A stretch of 64,000 nt of DNA from Przewalskia tangutica (Eukaryota > Streptophyta > Magnoliopsida > Solanales > Solanaceae). Both the position numbers and the translations under genes were made by a program. Positions 31,320-45,884 of this stretch are shown in pieces. Numbering within the stretch: the first letter of the stretch is position 1; each line of letters starts with the position of its first letter. The stretch spans positions 78,483,548-78,547,547 of the forward strand of contig CM056726.1 in the NCBI GenBank assembly GCA_029844215.1, written 5' to 3'. Under the pieces are notes generated by a model. That model saw only the letters and a program-made list of their open reading frames with translations, made no database searches and was not told the origin of the DNA.

Positions 31320-32199
31320 CTCTGTCACGCCCCGAACCCCGAGCCCGCGATTGGTACCCTACCTGGACACCCTTCTATACACACAACTTGAGTAACACGC
31401 GGAAGATAATAACACTCATTTTTTTCCTTAAAGCAAACGCAAGGCCGATAAGGCTGCCGTATATATATATATATATATCATACCCAACTGGGTCTACACT
31501 GTACAACAACATGAATATAACTCTCACCAGTCCAGCCCACATATGAATACAGACCTCTAAGAATTCGACAATCGTGACGGACAAGGCCCCGCTGCACTTC
31601 TTTAATACCGAAGTCATAAAGATAAGCTCCGAACATTGGAGCTATTCAACACGCCAACAAGGATCTGAGCTCGCGGATCTACAATCGAGTACCTAGACTG
31701 CGGACATTTAACGCAGCCCCGGGCGAGGTCGAGACAACAAGTACTAAGTATGGAACTGAAATAAAGTACAGTATTTAAAATCATGGCTGTGTACAAGAAT
31801 GACAGGGACAAGTATAGAAAATCAAATACCAGATCATACCGTGTCACATAACCAAAAAGCCAACTGCACCTTGTATCATTGTACTATAACAACTCCAAGA
31901 GTCGACTGTCCCTTTCAAGAATATAATATCACACAGTCCAAATACAAAGCAGGAAACAAGTATGATAACCAAATTAATCAATAAGAGTAATGAAAACCAA
32001 CTTCATCTTTTAAAAGACCATTTCACAATATTTAAGCCGTCATGCCAAGTTAGGGACACATGCCCTCAAAATCATTACTCAAATATAACCATGATCTCAC
32101 GCCCACAATATCAATCCTGCCCGTGGAATTCCTTCCTCACTGTCGGCAGTCCATGATATAATATAACACCAATATGTACTGAACACCGATCCCGCTGCG

Positions 32200-32610
32200 T
32201 CATAAACCGAACGCCAAGTAGAGAGCCAACTACGGATCCAGATCGCATCATAAAACCGAGCGGGCGAGTGCTAAGACAACTACTGATCCGGCTGCGTCAC
32301 GCAACTAACCGGGGCAAGTATCATAAGCCAACATACCAGAGCCTACCGTATCACGAGATATGACCGGGGAAAGTATCTTAAGCCAACATACCAGAGCCTA
32401 CCATATCACGAGATATGACCAGGGCAAGTATCTTAAGCCATCTAGCAGAGCCTATCGTATCACGAGAAATGACCAGGACAAGTATCTAAAGTGTGCCCGT
32501 GACCGGGGCAAGTACGAAGACCAACTACCAGATCCAGCCTGCGTCACAAAGCTGACCGGGGCAAGTACGAAAGCCAACTACCAGATCCAGCCTGCGTCAC
32601 GCAACCTCAT
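32200..32610 (-). repeat. R6 LTR A minisatellite, about 55-bp units
   Basis: Units share CCGGGGCAAGTA, GCCAACTACCAGATCC and CGTATCACGAGA. LTR B has the same zone at 37370-37740 with a different number and order of units. Confidence 0.8.
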
Positions 32611-33489
32611 GGGGAGCTAGTCCATGGAACAAACATAGTGGAAGCATACCCGTGGAATCTCCAACAACGTCGGTATGTCTAAGTAAAATAGCGAGATATC
32701 CGGCCCTCCATTGAGAGATGCGGTAACATAAGGATACAACACTTGCACAACAAGGCTATCACAAGCAAGCATAGGCAAGTTACCATACTTTAGACTTTCA
32801 TTAACATGTAAACTGATTCACCATTTTATAAACTCAAGGTACTTTCATTTTATGTCAACAATCCGGGTTTTAACCCCAAAGTACTACATACTTCAACTCT
32901 CTTAAAAAGATCCTTTTTTACATAAAAGCCACACGATACTAATACCCGTAGTATCAAGACACGTTTACTTTTCAAACTAAGTTACTACACCTTCAGAAAT
33001 TCATTTAAATAAATCATTTTTTTCTCTTCATAAAGCCTTTATAACTAACTTCCCATAAAGCCATTAAAATACTTTATGTTTTAAACTAACCAAAGACAAC
33101 TACACTCATTTCTGAAATCAAGAGAACTTATTCTTTAAAGACCGAGTACCCATTACTTTCGGAAAATATGCTTCACAACTTTTCAACATAATACAAGTCT
33201 CTTAACATTTAGAATCAAAGTCTCATAAACTTTAAAGGAATCAAAAAAATCATAACTTTGAAAATCAAGTCTCATAACTTTAAATCAAAGTATCATATTC
33301 TGGAAAGAAATCAAATCTCATCACTTTCAAAATAAATATTCATTAATGTAGTAACTTAGCAAGGTCAACTAGACTCCACTACTTCCTAACGACTCTTACC
33401 AACATTCCTCATAAGACTTGGTAAGAACTTAGGAATATTCTAGACATGTTTTTAGCCTAAAATCTATCACGTGAATACTTCCTAATTAC

Positions 33490-33650
33490 AAGGCAAGTAC
33501 TTCAAGAAGGAAAGTCACGTATACTCCAAATAACAAGTCATGTATACTTCAAACAACAAGTCATGTATACTCCCAACAACAAGGAAGTATACTCAAATAA
33601 CAAATCATGTATACTCCTAACAATAAGGCAAGTATACCATATAAATACTC
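33490..33650 (-). repeat. R6 LTR A tandem repeat, 27-29-bp units
   Basis: About six units carry AAGTCATGTATACTCC followed by AAACAAC or variants. LTR B has the equivalent at 38640-38770. Confidence 0.8.
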
Positions 33651-35349
33651 ATGTCTTAAAGAACAGGAATTCCACATACCTCGCGACGACTAACCATTTC
33701 GACACGTAGCAAAAACGCTCCAAGTACTTCAACTTCATCGGCTATTCCTTAAGACAAGTAGACCATGCTACACGTAGTACTTCAACCTAAAATGGCCATA
33801 GTAATTCTATCAATATCTTACTTACTATTGTAAGACTTATACCAATTAATTGCCCTCTAATTCTACGGAAAATCGGGCAGCACTTCATTTGTTTCTACGT
33901 ACTTTTCCACCTTTTACAAGGTCTGTATTTCATCAACCAACAAGCCACATTTAAGGCGCAACCAACAATTAACCAAAGGGGATTACACGCCTAACTGGAC
34001 GTGTAAAATTCAGCCCCTAATTCTACCAAAACTGTCCATTAAAACTAGTCCACAGTCCAATGTAAAAACAGTCCATTAGTCCACTAATACAATCCATTAG
34101 TCCAGTCCTTTAGTTGGTGTTCTTGGCCAGCTATTATAATCAAAACTATCCAGTTTTCGGCTAGCATGCCAAATTTGTTTCATTACTTCTTTAATAATCC
34201 TCCAACTTATATTCCACTCTTTATATAAGTTATATTAACTTGTTTTCAACAAGATTCCTTTATGTCAGCAAGTAATAGGTAATGTTTTAACCACTTTAAT
34301 GGCTAGCATGCCAATTCTCGATTTTTACAACTTTAATGGCTAGCATGCCAATTTCGTTTTTTAACATCTTATTAAGGTCCAAATCTTTTCAACCTTCCTT
34401 CCACATATAATATACTCATATATACAACAACATATGTAATTTCCATCTTTCACTAAAGGACAAAGATTATTACCTCAATAAGCCCAAATTTCCAAGATTA
34501 TAAGTTGATCCTTAGGAATCATAGCTCCTATTCCTTACGTTCCAATCCACTCCAAGCAAACCTTCGAAGTCCCTAACCAACTTCTCTTAATACTTCATCC
34601 AAAAAAATATGAAGATCACCTTAGGGTTTCACTTTGCGACTATCGGATTAACGTAGTATTTCCGAGATTTTTGTGTTGGGATATCCTTAGAACACTACTA
34701 GGGACACTTGGTTTAAGTATTGGGATTAATCAACAACAATTGCACAATTTCTATGCCTAAAGGGATGTTTGGTCGATAGTTCATCAAGAGGGAGAGAGTA
34801 TATTTTGTCTTGGAAAATAATTCTAAGTGTTGATGAAGTCTTGCTACTAGTGTGTATATATAAGACAACCAAGGGCTGGGATTAAAGCAAGTGTGTGGTT
34901 GAGATTGGGGACAAGTTTGTGGGTCCCACAAGCCACTTGTCCAACAAATATCTTGGGACACTTGGCTTGCCACTTGTCCCACACTATTTCGCCCCACATG
35001 GGCCCACACGGGGTGACACGTGTCGCCCTTCTATTCGTCCAAAATATTTTCATCTCCCAAAAACATCCATATTGATCAAAATCTCAAAAATAATGTGGGC
35101 CCCACAAAACCGTAAATTTTTCCCGTGGGCCCCACGTGACCAATTCTGGAAATAAAATCCATAATTCTATTATATTCCCAAAAGTCCAAATCCCGAATCT
35201 GAGAACTCAATTCTCCTTATTAAACATTTTACCTTCACGGGTTCCGTTATTTCTTTTAAGGAAAAAGCGCATCTTCTATCGTTTCACGATTTAACCCTTA
35301 TCGTCTTACGTACGTTCTCTTATTCTTGTGTTGGAACTACGGGGTGTAA

Positions 35350-36439
35350 TTTCCTTTAAGGCCATTCTCGGCCTTCACGACCTGGTTCTGGTGATACGCA
35401 TCCATGAACTAGTACAACGATTAACCAGACTTGGGTCTTGCACCCTCGTGACCCTATCACCTAGCGTGACCACCTCAAACTGACCACACTCTATTCCCGG
35501 ATGCGGGTTGACCCGCGATAGGTCCTCAACTCGACCCATTATCGCACTAAATCCTCATTCCTCGTCCGGAACAAATCTCACTATTAAAGTCATGAAAGCC
35601 TAGTGGTCTTCTTAGCTTGACTACCCACTTTCATTTCATACAACCCATGGAATTATCACACTAATATACTCCACGTATACTATGTACTTCGACCAAGATC
35701 AACCGTAAAAATTTTCACTCAAGACGGCCTTGCATCTAAGGTCTCAACGGTTATCAATATTCTAAGTTTCACAATGTCCCGAGCCTACATTATAAATCCC
35801 CACAATATGGGAAATGTATCTTCTTAATATCTCAAAATATCATTGTCTTACTCATAATAACTCTATTAACTCCATACGAATATCATTCGTATATGACACT
35901 TAAGCCTATAATCATATCTTAACCTAACAACCGGGTATGTCATTAATTCACTTGAACCTGATCTACCAAGAGTCTATCACCATCTTATTCCGTTCATTAT
36001 CTTATGATATTCCAAATCAGTACATATATAAAGCCTAGGTGTGGATTCAATAAACGGTTTCACACCTTCCAAGTAATTAAGGCTTTTACCAATTCTTGGT
36101 AATCTATAATCATTCTAGACAACATGCATACAACTCCAAATAAATACACCCGTACCGATATATATCATCAACATACCCATTATACGATAATTTTACCAAC
36201 CTGGATACGCAATCTATATAATCTGTTCTGGGCCACTTTCACCTTTCTCAAAGCTGCAATCACAATAACTGTTAGGGAAATACCATCCTAACAACACAGC
36301 TTTATCACACGACCTTAGAGTAAGAAGAATAGAAACCAATCCTAAATATCCTGTAGCCTCCTGTGTATAAGTATGGTGCACACATACCCATACCCAAGAC
36401 TCTACTAGACACGGTCTGCAGACATTCCGAAGACTAACT
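35350..36439 (-). other. R6 internal 1, noncoding, 1.1 kb
   Basis: No gag or pol is visible in any frame. It contains the shared module, with inverted repeat GCGGGTTGACCCGC at 35503-35516, then AT-rich DNA and the leader. Compared with internal 2 it lacks about 420 bases next to LTR A, including the palindrome and polypurine tract. The hairpin of its leader is at 36365-36393. Confidence 0.8.
36365..36393 (-). other. R6 leader hairpin with GTGCAC loop
   Basis: GTATAAGTATG (36365-36375) pairs with CATACCCATAC (36383-36393), all 11 positions pairing with two G-U pairs, around loop 36376-36382 holding GTGCAC. The stem is unlike that of R4 and R5 but fold, loop and place are the same. Copies: 63905-63933, and one cut by R4 insertion at 11884/31240. 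Confidence 0.7.
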
Positions 36440-36454
36440 GCTCTGATACCACTC

Positions 36455-36593
36455 TGTCACGCCCCGAACCACGGGCCCGCGACTGGTGCCCTACCTGGAC
36501 ACCCTTCTATACACACAACTTGAGTAACACACGGAAGATAATAACACTTATTTTTTTTTTCTTAAAGCAAAGGCAAGACCGATAAGGCTGCCG

Positions 36594-36624
<31 letters not shown>

Positions 36625-39600
36625 ATATATATATACCATACCCAACTGAGTCTACACTGCATAACAACATGAATATAACTCTCACGATCCGACCCAGCTC
36701 TGGACCTCTAAGAATTCGACACTGTTGTGGGGACAAGGCCGTCGTACCCACTACTACTAGTCATAAAGATAAGCTCGGAACATTGGAGCTATTCATCTTG
36801 AACAAGGATCCTAAGCTCGCGGATCCACAATCGATACCTAGACTGCGGACATGAACGGCCCAGAATAGGTCGATAACAAGTACTAAGTATGGAACTGAAA
36901 TAAAGTACAGTATTTAAAATCATGGTTGTGTACAAGAATGACAGGGACAAGTATAGAAAATCAAATACCAGATCCTACCGTGTCACATAACCTAAAAGCC
37001 AACTGCACCTTGTATCACTGTACTATAACAACTCCAAGAGTCGACTGTCTCTTTCAAGAATATAATATCACACAGTCCAAATACAAAGCAGGAAACAAGT
37101 ATGATAACCAAATTAATCAATAAGAGTAATGAAAACCAACTTCATCTTTTAAAAGACCATTTCACAATATTTAAGCCGTCATGCCAAGTCAGGGATGCAT
37201 GCCTTCAAAATCATTACTCAAATATAAGCATGGGCCTCACGCCCACAATATCAATCCTTCCCGTGGAATTCCTTCCTCACTGCCGGCAGTCCATGATATA
37301 ATATAACACCAATATGTATGCGGAACACGGATCCGCTGCGTCATAAAAGCTGAATGGACCAGTAGGAGAGCTACGAGATCCGGCTGTATCATAAAAGCGA
37401 GCGGGCATGCGGAAGACAACTACCAAATCCAGCCTGCGTCACGCAACTGACCGGGGAAAGTATCTTAAGCCAACGTACCAGTGCCTACCGTATCACGAGA
37501 TATGACCGGGGCAAGTATCTTAAGCCAACGTACCAGAGTCTACCGTATCACGAGATATGATCGGGGCAAGTATCTTAAGCCATCTACCAGAGCCTGCGTA
37601 TCACGAGAAATGACCAGGACAAGTATCTAAAGTGTGCCCGTGACCGGGGAAAGTACGAAGTCCAACTACCAGATCCAGCCTGCGTCATGGTGGCCAAGTA
37701 CGAAAGCCAACTACCAGATCCAGTCTGCGTCACGCAACCTCATGGGGAGCTAGTCCATGGAACAAACATAGTGGAAGCATACCCGTAGAATATCCAACAA
37801 CGTCGATATGTCTAAGTAAAATAGCGAGATATCCGGCCCTCCATTGAGAGACGCGGTAACATAAGGATACAACACTTGCGCAACAAGGCTATCACAAGCA
37901 AGCATAGGCAAGTTACCATACTTCTAGACTTTCATTAACATGTAAACTGATTCACCATTTTATAAACTCAAGGTACTTTCATTTTATGCCAACAATCCGG
38001 GTTTTAACCCCAAAGTACTACGTACTTCAACTCCCTTAAAAAGATCCTTTTTACATAAAAGCCACACGATACTAATACCCGTAGTATAAAGACACATTTA
38101 CTTTTCAAACTAAGTTACTACACCTTCAGAAATTCATTTAAATAAATCATTCTTTTGTCTTCATAAAGTCGTTATAACTAACTTTCCATAAAGCCATTAT
38201 AATACTTTATGTTTTAAACCAACCAAAGACAACTACACTCATTTCTGAAATCAAGAGAACTTATTCTTTAAAGACCGAGTACCCATTACTTTCGGAAAAT
38301 ATGCTTCACAACTTTTCAACATAATACAAGTCTCTTAAATTTTAGAATCAAAGTCTCATAATCTTTAAAGGAATCAAATCTCATAACTTTGAAAATCAAG
38401 TCTCATAACTTTAAATCAAAGTCTCATAATCTTGAAAGAAATCAAATCTCAACACTTTCAAAATAAATATTCATTAATGTAGTAACTTAGCAAGGTCAAC
38501 TAGACTCCACTACTTCCTAACGACTCTTACCAACATCCCCCATAAGACTTGGTAAGAACTTAGAAATATTCTAGACATGTTTTTAGCCTAAAATCTATAA
38601 CGTGAATACTTCCTAATTACAAGGCAAGTACTTCAAGAAGGCAAGTCACATATACTCCAAATAACAAGGCAAATATACTTAAAACAACAAGTAATGTATA
38701 CTCCCAACAACAAGGAAGTATACTCAAATAACAAATCTTGTATACTCCTAACAATAAGACAAGTATACCATATAAATACTCATGTCTTAAAGAAGAGGAA
38801 GTCCACATACCTCGCGACGACTAACCATTTCGACACGTAGCAAAAACGCTCCAAGTACTTCAACTTCATCGGCTATTCCTTAAGACAAGTAGACCATGCT
38901 ACACGTAGTACTTCAACCTAAAATGGCCATAGTAATTCTATCAATATCTTACTTACTATTGTAAGACTTATACCAATTAATTGCCCTCTAATTCTACGGA
39001 AAATCGGGCAGCACTTCATTTGTTTCTACGTACTTTTCCACCTTTTACAAGGTCCGTATTTCATCAACCAACAAGCCACATTTAGGGCGCAACCAACAAT
39101 TAACCAAAGGGGATTACACTCCTAACTGGACATGTAAAATTCAGCCCCTAATTCTACCAAAATTGTCCATTAAAACTAGTCCATAGTCCAATGTAAAAGC
39201 AGTCCATTAGTCCACTAATACAATCCATTAGTCCAGTCCTTTCGTTGGTGTTCTTGGTCAGCTATTATAATCAAAATTGTCCAGTTTTCGACTAACATGC
39301 CAAATTTGTTTCATTACTTCTTTAATAATCCTCCAACTTATATTCCAATCTTTATATAAGTTATATTAACTTGTTATCAACAAGATTCCTTCATGTCAAC
39401 AAGTAATAGATAATGTTTTAACCACTTTAATGACTAGCATGCCAATTCTCGATTTTTACAACTTTAATAGCTAGCATGCCAATTTCGGTTTTTAACATCT
39501 TATTAAGGTCCAAATCTTTTCAACCTTCCTTCCACATATCATACACTCATATATACAACAACATATGTAATTTCCAACTTTCACTAAAGGACAAAGATTA

Positions 39601-40286
39601 TTACCTCAATAAGCCCAAAATTTCCAAGTTTATAAGTCGATCCTTAGGAATCTTAGCTCACATTCCTTACGTTCCAATCCACTCCAAGCAAACCTTAGAA
39701 GTCCCTAACCAACTTCTCTTAACACTTCATCCATAAAAATATGAAGATCACCTCAGGGTTTCACTTTGCGACTATCGGATTAACGTAGTATTTCCGAGAT
39801 TTTTGTGTTGGGATATTCTTAGAACACTACTAGGGACACTTGGTTTAAGTATTGGGATTAATCAACAACAATTTCACAATTTCTATGCCTAAAGGGATGT
39901 TTGGCCGAGAGCTCATCAAGAGGGAGAGAGTATATTTTGTCTTGGAAAATAATTCTAAGTGTTGATGAAGTCTTGCTACTAGTGTGTATATATAAGACAA
40001 CCAAGGGCTAGGATTAAATCAAGTGTGTGGTTGAGATTGGGGACAAGTTTGTGGGTCCCACAAGCCACTTGTCCAACAAATATCTTGGGACACTTGGCTT
40101 GCCACTTGTCCCACATTATTTTGCACCACATGGGCCCACACGGGGTGACACGTGTCGCCCTTCTATTCGTCCAAAATATTTTCATCTCCCAAAAACATCC
40201 ATATTGGTCAAAATCTTGAAAATAATGTGGGCCCCACAAAACCGTAAATTTTCCAGTGGGCCCCACGTGACCAATTCTGGAAATAA
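36455..40286 (-). repeat. R6 LTR B, left part (continues at 53427-53622)
   Basis: Near-identical to LTR A base by base by eye, including the minisatellites. It starts TGTCACGCCCCG and is interrupted by solo LTR R7 after AATAA at 40282-40286. A TA microsatellite at 36593-36630 is longer than in LTR A. TATATATA promoter candidate near 39986-39993. No gene. Confidence 0.9.
36593..36630. repeat. TA microsatellite in R6 LTR B
   Basis: About 15 TA units, a TCTA break, then further TA units. LTR A has only about 9 units at the same place. Confidence 0.9.
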
Positions 40287-42346
40287 TGTCACGACCCGTT
40301 CCGGGGCCCGTGACTGGTGCCTTACCCGGGCACCCAAGTAGTCATACATCAGAGAAAAACCAGCGGAATATAAAACAACCAAGATATGAAACAGTATAAA
40401 TAAGACACAGTTTCTGGAAAAAAGTTGCCTTTCGGCATAATGTATATAAATAACCCAAAATGAGCGATTACATCGACCTTACAACAGTCTACGGACCTCA
40501 GAGTTTAAAACAACAATGGCGGGACGGGGCCCGCCATACCTGAATACGAATATCTACAACGACGGGGACCGTACAAAATGCTAAGCTTAGGAGAAAGCGG
40601 AGCTTTCCAACGCCAGCGGTGATCCTAAACGAGGATCAACGGTAGAGTACCTTTACTGCGGCATGAACGGCCCCGAAGGAGGTCGATAACAGTGGTACAG
40701 TATGTGGCGAAAATCAGTAAATGAAATCATAGTAGTCTATATAAGGCGGGAGACATGTATGATAAGCCAAAACTACGATTCCTGATAAATAAGCAGTCAT
40801 GTCAAGTCAGGGACTCATGCCCTCAAAGTCATCACAATAGAAACGTACGGGGTAAGTACGAAGGCGTAGCCGACTACTAAAACCCACAGTACCAACAAGG
40901 TCATAAACTGTATCATGAGATCTGTCTGGCATCGCATGATCAAAGCCGCCACTCGCGCGATATCTAATGTCGCGTCTAGTCCTGGAACTTCCCGCGACTC
41001 CGCATAGGCCAAACAGATAGGCCGCATGAGGTATAACCCGCATCGAGGGTAGCTACTCCGGCGGCGTCTAGACTCGTCGTCGCATGGCTACAAGAACCGC
41101 GTGACCACAAGGCGCATACTAACACGGAACTCCGCGATTCCGCATAGGCCATCTGAGACGCATAAGGTATTCTCGAATCATAGGTCCATCGACCACTTTG
41201 AGTCTACCCCGCGTCGGAGGCGGCTTAACCCCCGGAGTTATGAATGATATAATATCAACATAACCGATTATTGCTAAACAACATAAGCACAACAAGGAAA
41301 AACCCCTTTACACAAATATCACAAGATACTAACTCACGTAGCATCCTAACATGTTTACTTATCCAGTCAACAAGAAAATATTACAAGACTATCACAAATC
41401 AATACAATCAAGTTATTCACACAAGGTACTTTCTACATTATGTTAACAAGTTCGGGTTGTTAGCCCCAAAGTACTTCATGTATTACTCTTTTAAAAGATC
41501 CGTTTCTTTTACAAAAGTCACACAATAACCGTAGTATAAAAATAGAGTAATTATCTTTTGAAGTACATTAAAACACTTCTCCTTGTAAAATCAAGTAACA
41601 ACATTCTTTTCCTAACGTTCAAGTTTGCCTAATTCCAATTACTCAAGTTTCTCATTTTCGAAAGGGTTTGTAGTTCATAGTTTTAATCCTTTAAAACAAT
41701 TTGAGAAACATATACCCTAAGTGTGAGTAGGTTATTATTATTCGTAACAATCTTATTACAGCAGCCATGATCTAGTAAATGTAATATCCTTTTGTCTCAT
41801 CTTAGCTCCTATGCAGATGGAAGTTTCTACTAGTTTTAATAATACCTTATTAGTCAAAATAATTCCCTTTATTAAGCTTCTTTGTGGTTTGTTCGACATT
41901 TATTCTGATTGGTAAAACATCATTCCTTTTGAAAACCAAAAATACTAATTTACTCACTAATGAGGTTTCACACTTTTTAACAAAATGCATATTAGTATAA
42001 TAAGTCAAGTCTCTTATTTCCTTAAATCAATAAATCGTTCTTTTTATCACTTTTAAGCCGTTATACCTAACCTCCCATAAAGCTAGTATAACTCTTAAGC
42101 TTTTAAAACCAAGTGTTACTCTTCTGAAAAAATGATTGATATTCCTTTGAAATGTTTTGATTCTTTATTATTCGAGCTTAAGCGTGAGGCATTCGCTGAA
42201 GTGTTATTCAGGCTTAAGCCGTGAGGCATTGCCGTAAGTATTATTCAGGCTTAAGTCAAAGACATTGCCGTAGTTATTATTCAGTTAACACATGTACGTC
42301 TACCGTACTATATATATTGTAAAATATCATGCTTTAGGAAGAATCA

Positions 42347-45300
42347 TGTCACGACCCGTTCCGGGGCCCGTGACCGGTGCCTTACCCCGGGCACCCAAGT
42401 AGACATACATCAGAGTAATCAGCGGAACATAAAGACAATACATGAAACCAGTGTAATAAGACAGTGAAATAAGAAAGCAGGCTAACCAAAAGCGGTTACC
42501 TTCGGTATATATATAAATAGCAACTTTTTCAACATGAACGGTTTAATCCTTTTTACAAACGGCCACAACGGTACTACGGACCTCTAAGAATGATACGACA
42601 ACAATGGCGGGACGGGGCCCGCCAAACCCACGAATGTAAACACTTACGGCGACGGGGACTATACGCTGATAAGCCTCGGAGAAGCGGAGCTTCCCAAATG
42701 GCTGTGACCACGAGCTAGGATCAACGGCGGTGTACCTCAACTGCGGCATGAACGCGGCCCGAAGGAGGTCGATCTGGCAGTGCAGAGTATGTGGCCCGAA
42801 AATACATCACGTAAATGAAATCATAGCGATCATATAAAGCGGAGACATGTATGATAACCAAACTACGATTCTGACAAAGCGATCATGTCAAGTTAGGGAC
42901 TCACGCCCTCAGTCATCACTCAAGTATAACAATGGGTCTCGGGCCCACAACATCAATCGTGCGTGGAATACCTTCCTCACCGCCGGCGTCTATGATATAA
43001 AAGCACCAAGGAACACACATGAACACGGGTCCCACTGTGTCATAATAAACTGCATGCGGGGTAAGTGCGAAGGCATAGCCGACTACTAAAAACCCACAGT
43101 ACCAACAAGGTCATGAATCGTATCATAAGATCTGTCTGACCGTCACATGATCAAAGGCGGCCACTTGCTCGCGATATCGATGTGCGCGTCTAACCACTGG
43201 AACTCCGCGACTCAGCGTAGGCCAATCTCATCGGCCGCATGAGGTATTCCCGCGTCGAGGGTAGCTACTCCGGCGTCGTCACGGACGCGATCCGCGTGGC
43301 CGCATGGACGCGTGCCCATAAAGGGCGTACACTAACACGGAACTCGTAGCTCCGCATAGGCCGGGACTGCGTGAGGTATTCTCGAATCATAGGTCCATCG
43401 ACCGCTGAGTCTACCCGCGTCGGAGGCGAACCCGGAATCATCTCGAGATGAATGCCACAATACTATCATAACGGCCCGATAGTTAATAAGCACAATCAAG
43501 GAACCCTTCACACAAACATCACAAGATACTAACACACGTAGCCTCCCAACACGTTTACTTATCAACGCAATCAAGAAAGTATTACAAGGCTATCACAAAC
43601 CAATACAATCAAGTTGTTCACACAAGGTACCTTCTACTATATGATTAACAAAATCGGGTTTTTATCCCCAAAGTACTTCATACATTAACTCTTTAAAAGA
43701 TACGTTACTTTCACAATGTCACACAATACCCGTAGTATAAAATAGAGTGACTATCCTTTTAAAGTAAATCAATTACTTCTCTTTGTAAAATCAAGTAGCA
43801 ACATTCTTTCCAATGATCAAGTTTGACTAATTTCCAATGTTCAAGTTTCTCATTTTAGAAAGGTTTAGTAGTTCATAGTCTTATTCATTTGAGAATATAA
43901 TTCTCCTTAAAACTATCTGAGAAACATAAGTCTTATATGTGAGTAGGATATTCTTGTTTATAACAATCTTATTACAAAGACCATGATCTAGGAAATATCA
44001 TTTTGTCTCATCTTAGCTTCTATGCGGATGGAAGTTTCTCTGGTTTTAATAATACTTAATTAGTCAAAACATTTCCTTTTATTAACGCTGCGTGGTTTGT
44101 CGATACATTCTCGATTTCCAAAATCAAGAAACATTCTTAAGCCGTTATACCTAACTTCCCATAAAGCTAGTATAACTCTTAAGTTTTTCAAAACCAAGTA
44201 TTACTTCTTCTTTCAAAATGATTCAAAAATCTTTTGAAATACTTCAAGTTCTTTATTAACACATAACAAGCCGCTTATAGTTCAAATCGCACTTTTAAAA
44301 CCACGTGTATTTTCTTACCAACATAAAGTCATTATAACCAACTTCCCATAAAGTCGTTATAACACTTTATGTTTTAAACCAATCACATACATTTAGCACA
44401 TGTATCGCTCACCGTACTACATAGTTCACACATATCATGCTAGAAGAGATAGGAAGAGGTTCACATACCTCGCGACGATTATCGACTAATAGCAAAACGC
44501 TCAAGTACCTCAAACCGGCTACTCCTAAGCCAAGTAGATCGCGCCACGCATAGTACTTCCACCTATAAGGCCACAAGGCGCTTATTAACATAAGGTCTCT
44601 TCAGAGAACATTCTACGAAAATTCGCAAAGACTTCTCCCCGCAACAACGTAAATCTCCTCTTCTATCGAGGCCGCTACCAAGCCAACCGGGGGTTATACA
44701 TCTAACCCTAACGTACATTTCTACTCGAAGGTACTACTTCAGAAGTCTACTGTATTAGAGCACTAAGTAATTACAGTTCAAGAATCTTCTTTAAATACAG
44801 CTTAAGTCGCAAGACATTCAGTAAGTATTATTCGGGCTTAAGTCAAAAGACATTGCCAATAACTACGTACAGTTCTATATATAGTATACTTCAACTATAT
44901 ATTCAAACAATATGTAATTTCCAATTACAATAGAGGACAAGATATTTACCTCAATAAGCCCATAATTATCCAAGTAAAAGTCGATCCTGGCAATCGTTTA
45001 GCTCGACTCCGAGCGCTCAACCCGCTCCAAACTACCCTTAGAAGTTCTAACCAACTTCTACAAACTACTCCAACTAACCATGGAGATTTTCCTTAGGGTT
45101 TCGTTTAGAGGCTAAAGGACGTATAATAGTATTTTTCTGCCAGATAGAGGTACTTTGGAAATACTACAAGGTATTTGGGCTAAAGTATTTGGGTATTATA
45201 ACAATACTTGAAGAGTATTTCTCTACCAAGGGGGGTAGTATTTCGACTAGCACAACTAGGCTAGGGGGGGGGTTGCTCTCGGCCAAAAGGCCACTCAAAG

Positions 45301-45849
45301 GGGGAGGGGGGAGTTGGACGAGACAACTACAAGGGAGGGAGTGTTTTGAGTCTAGGAATTTGCTCAAGTGTGGATGAAATAACTCATCAACTAAGGGGGT
45401 ATTTATAGGGCACTCAAAGGCCAAGATTGAGCCAAGTGGTAGGCAAGTGTAAGGTGAAGATTAAGCCATGTGTTGTGTGGGTCCCACTTGGTCATCCACT
45501 CCACAAAATATCTCACAAACATTGACCAAACATTTTAGGCACAAAAGATGAAAAAAACGTGCAAGCCTAGAAGCTTCCACCAAGGAAATTTCGTCCAACC
45601 TTGGACACCTAAGGGTGACACATGTCGCCCTCCAATTGGTCCAAAATGTTTCGTCTCTCGGAAAAATCCGTAAAAATAATAAATGACATAGCCGGAATTT
45701 TCCCTACAAAAGCTGTGGAAACGTTTCGCCGGAAAATGACTCTTTTCGGCACTTGTGCACAAAAATAATTTCGGCCAAGCACTTTATCTCAAGTTCGAAT
45801 TTTCTACGTCCGTCCATACGTACAGACACGGAAAATACGGGGTATAACA
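42347..45849 (-). repeat. R8 3' LTR, 3503 bp
   Basis: Starts TGTCACGACCCG and ends GGGGTATAACA. The variable repeat zone is at about 43100-43400, the TATA box is at 45400-45407 on the minus strand and the inverted repeat AGGGTGACACATGTCGCCCT lies near 45611-45630. Followed on the right by the polypurine tract. No gene; ORFs at 44409-44591 and 45164-45424 are LTR shadows. Confidence 0.9.
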
Positions 45850-45884
45850 TTCTCCCCTCCTTAGAAACATTCGTCCCGAATGTT
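45850..45884 (-). other. R8 polypurine tract and palindrome
   Basis: On the minus strand the palindrome AACATTCGGGACGAATGTT (45884-45866) is followed by the purine run CTAAGGAGGGGAGAA touching the 3' LTR. Confidence 0.88.

Larger units (their letters stand above)
31323..35349 (-). repeat. R6 LTR A, about 4.0 kb
   Basis: It starts on the left with TGTCACGCCCCG and ends on the right at CTACGGGGTGTAA. Left to right it holds a TA microsatellite (about 31462-31478), a minisatellite at 32200-32610, a 27-29-bp repeat at 33490-33650 with ATGTATACTCC, repeats of GGCTAGCATGCCAA (34154-34345), a TATATATA (34855-34862) that is the likely promoter, a GGTGACACGTGTCGCC near-palindrome (about 35012-35027), and the U3 end. 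The right end is joined directly to AATTTCCTTTAAGG by a deletion that removed the polypurine tract. ORFs 34713-35053 are shadows repeated in LTR B. Confidence 0.85.

Noticed and set aside
34713..35155. Overlapping ORFs of 60-98 codons on both strands, repeated at 39979-40341
   Set aside because: They lie in R6 LTRs A and B, change length between near-identical copies, and carry no recognisable domain; they are chance frames in a GC-richer LTR part.
36593..36630. TA repeat as an origin or promoter
   Set aside because: It is a length-variable microsatellite, shorter in the sister LTR, with no other origin features.
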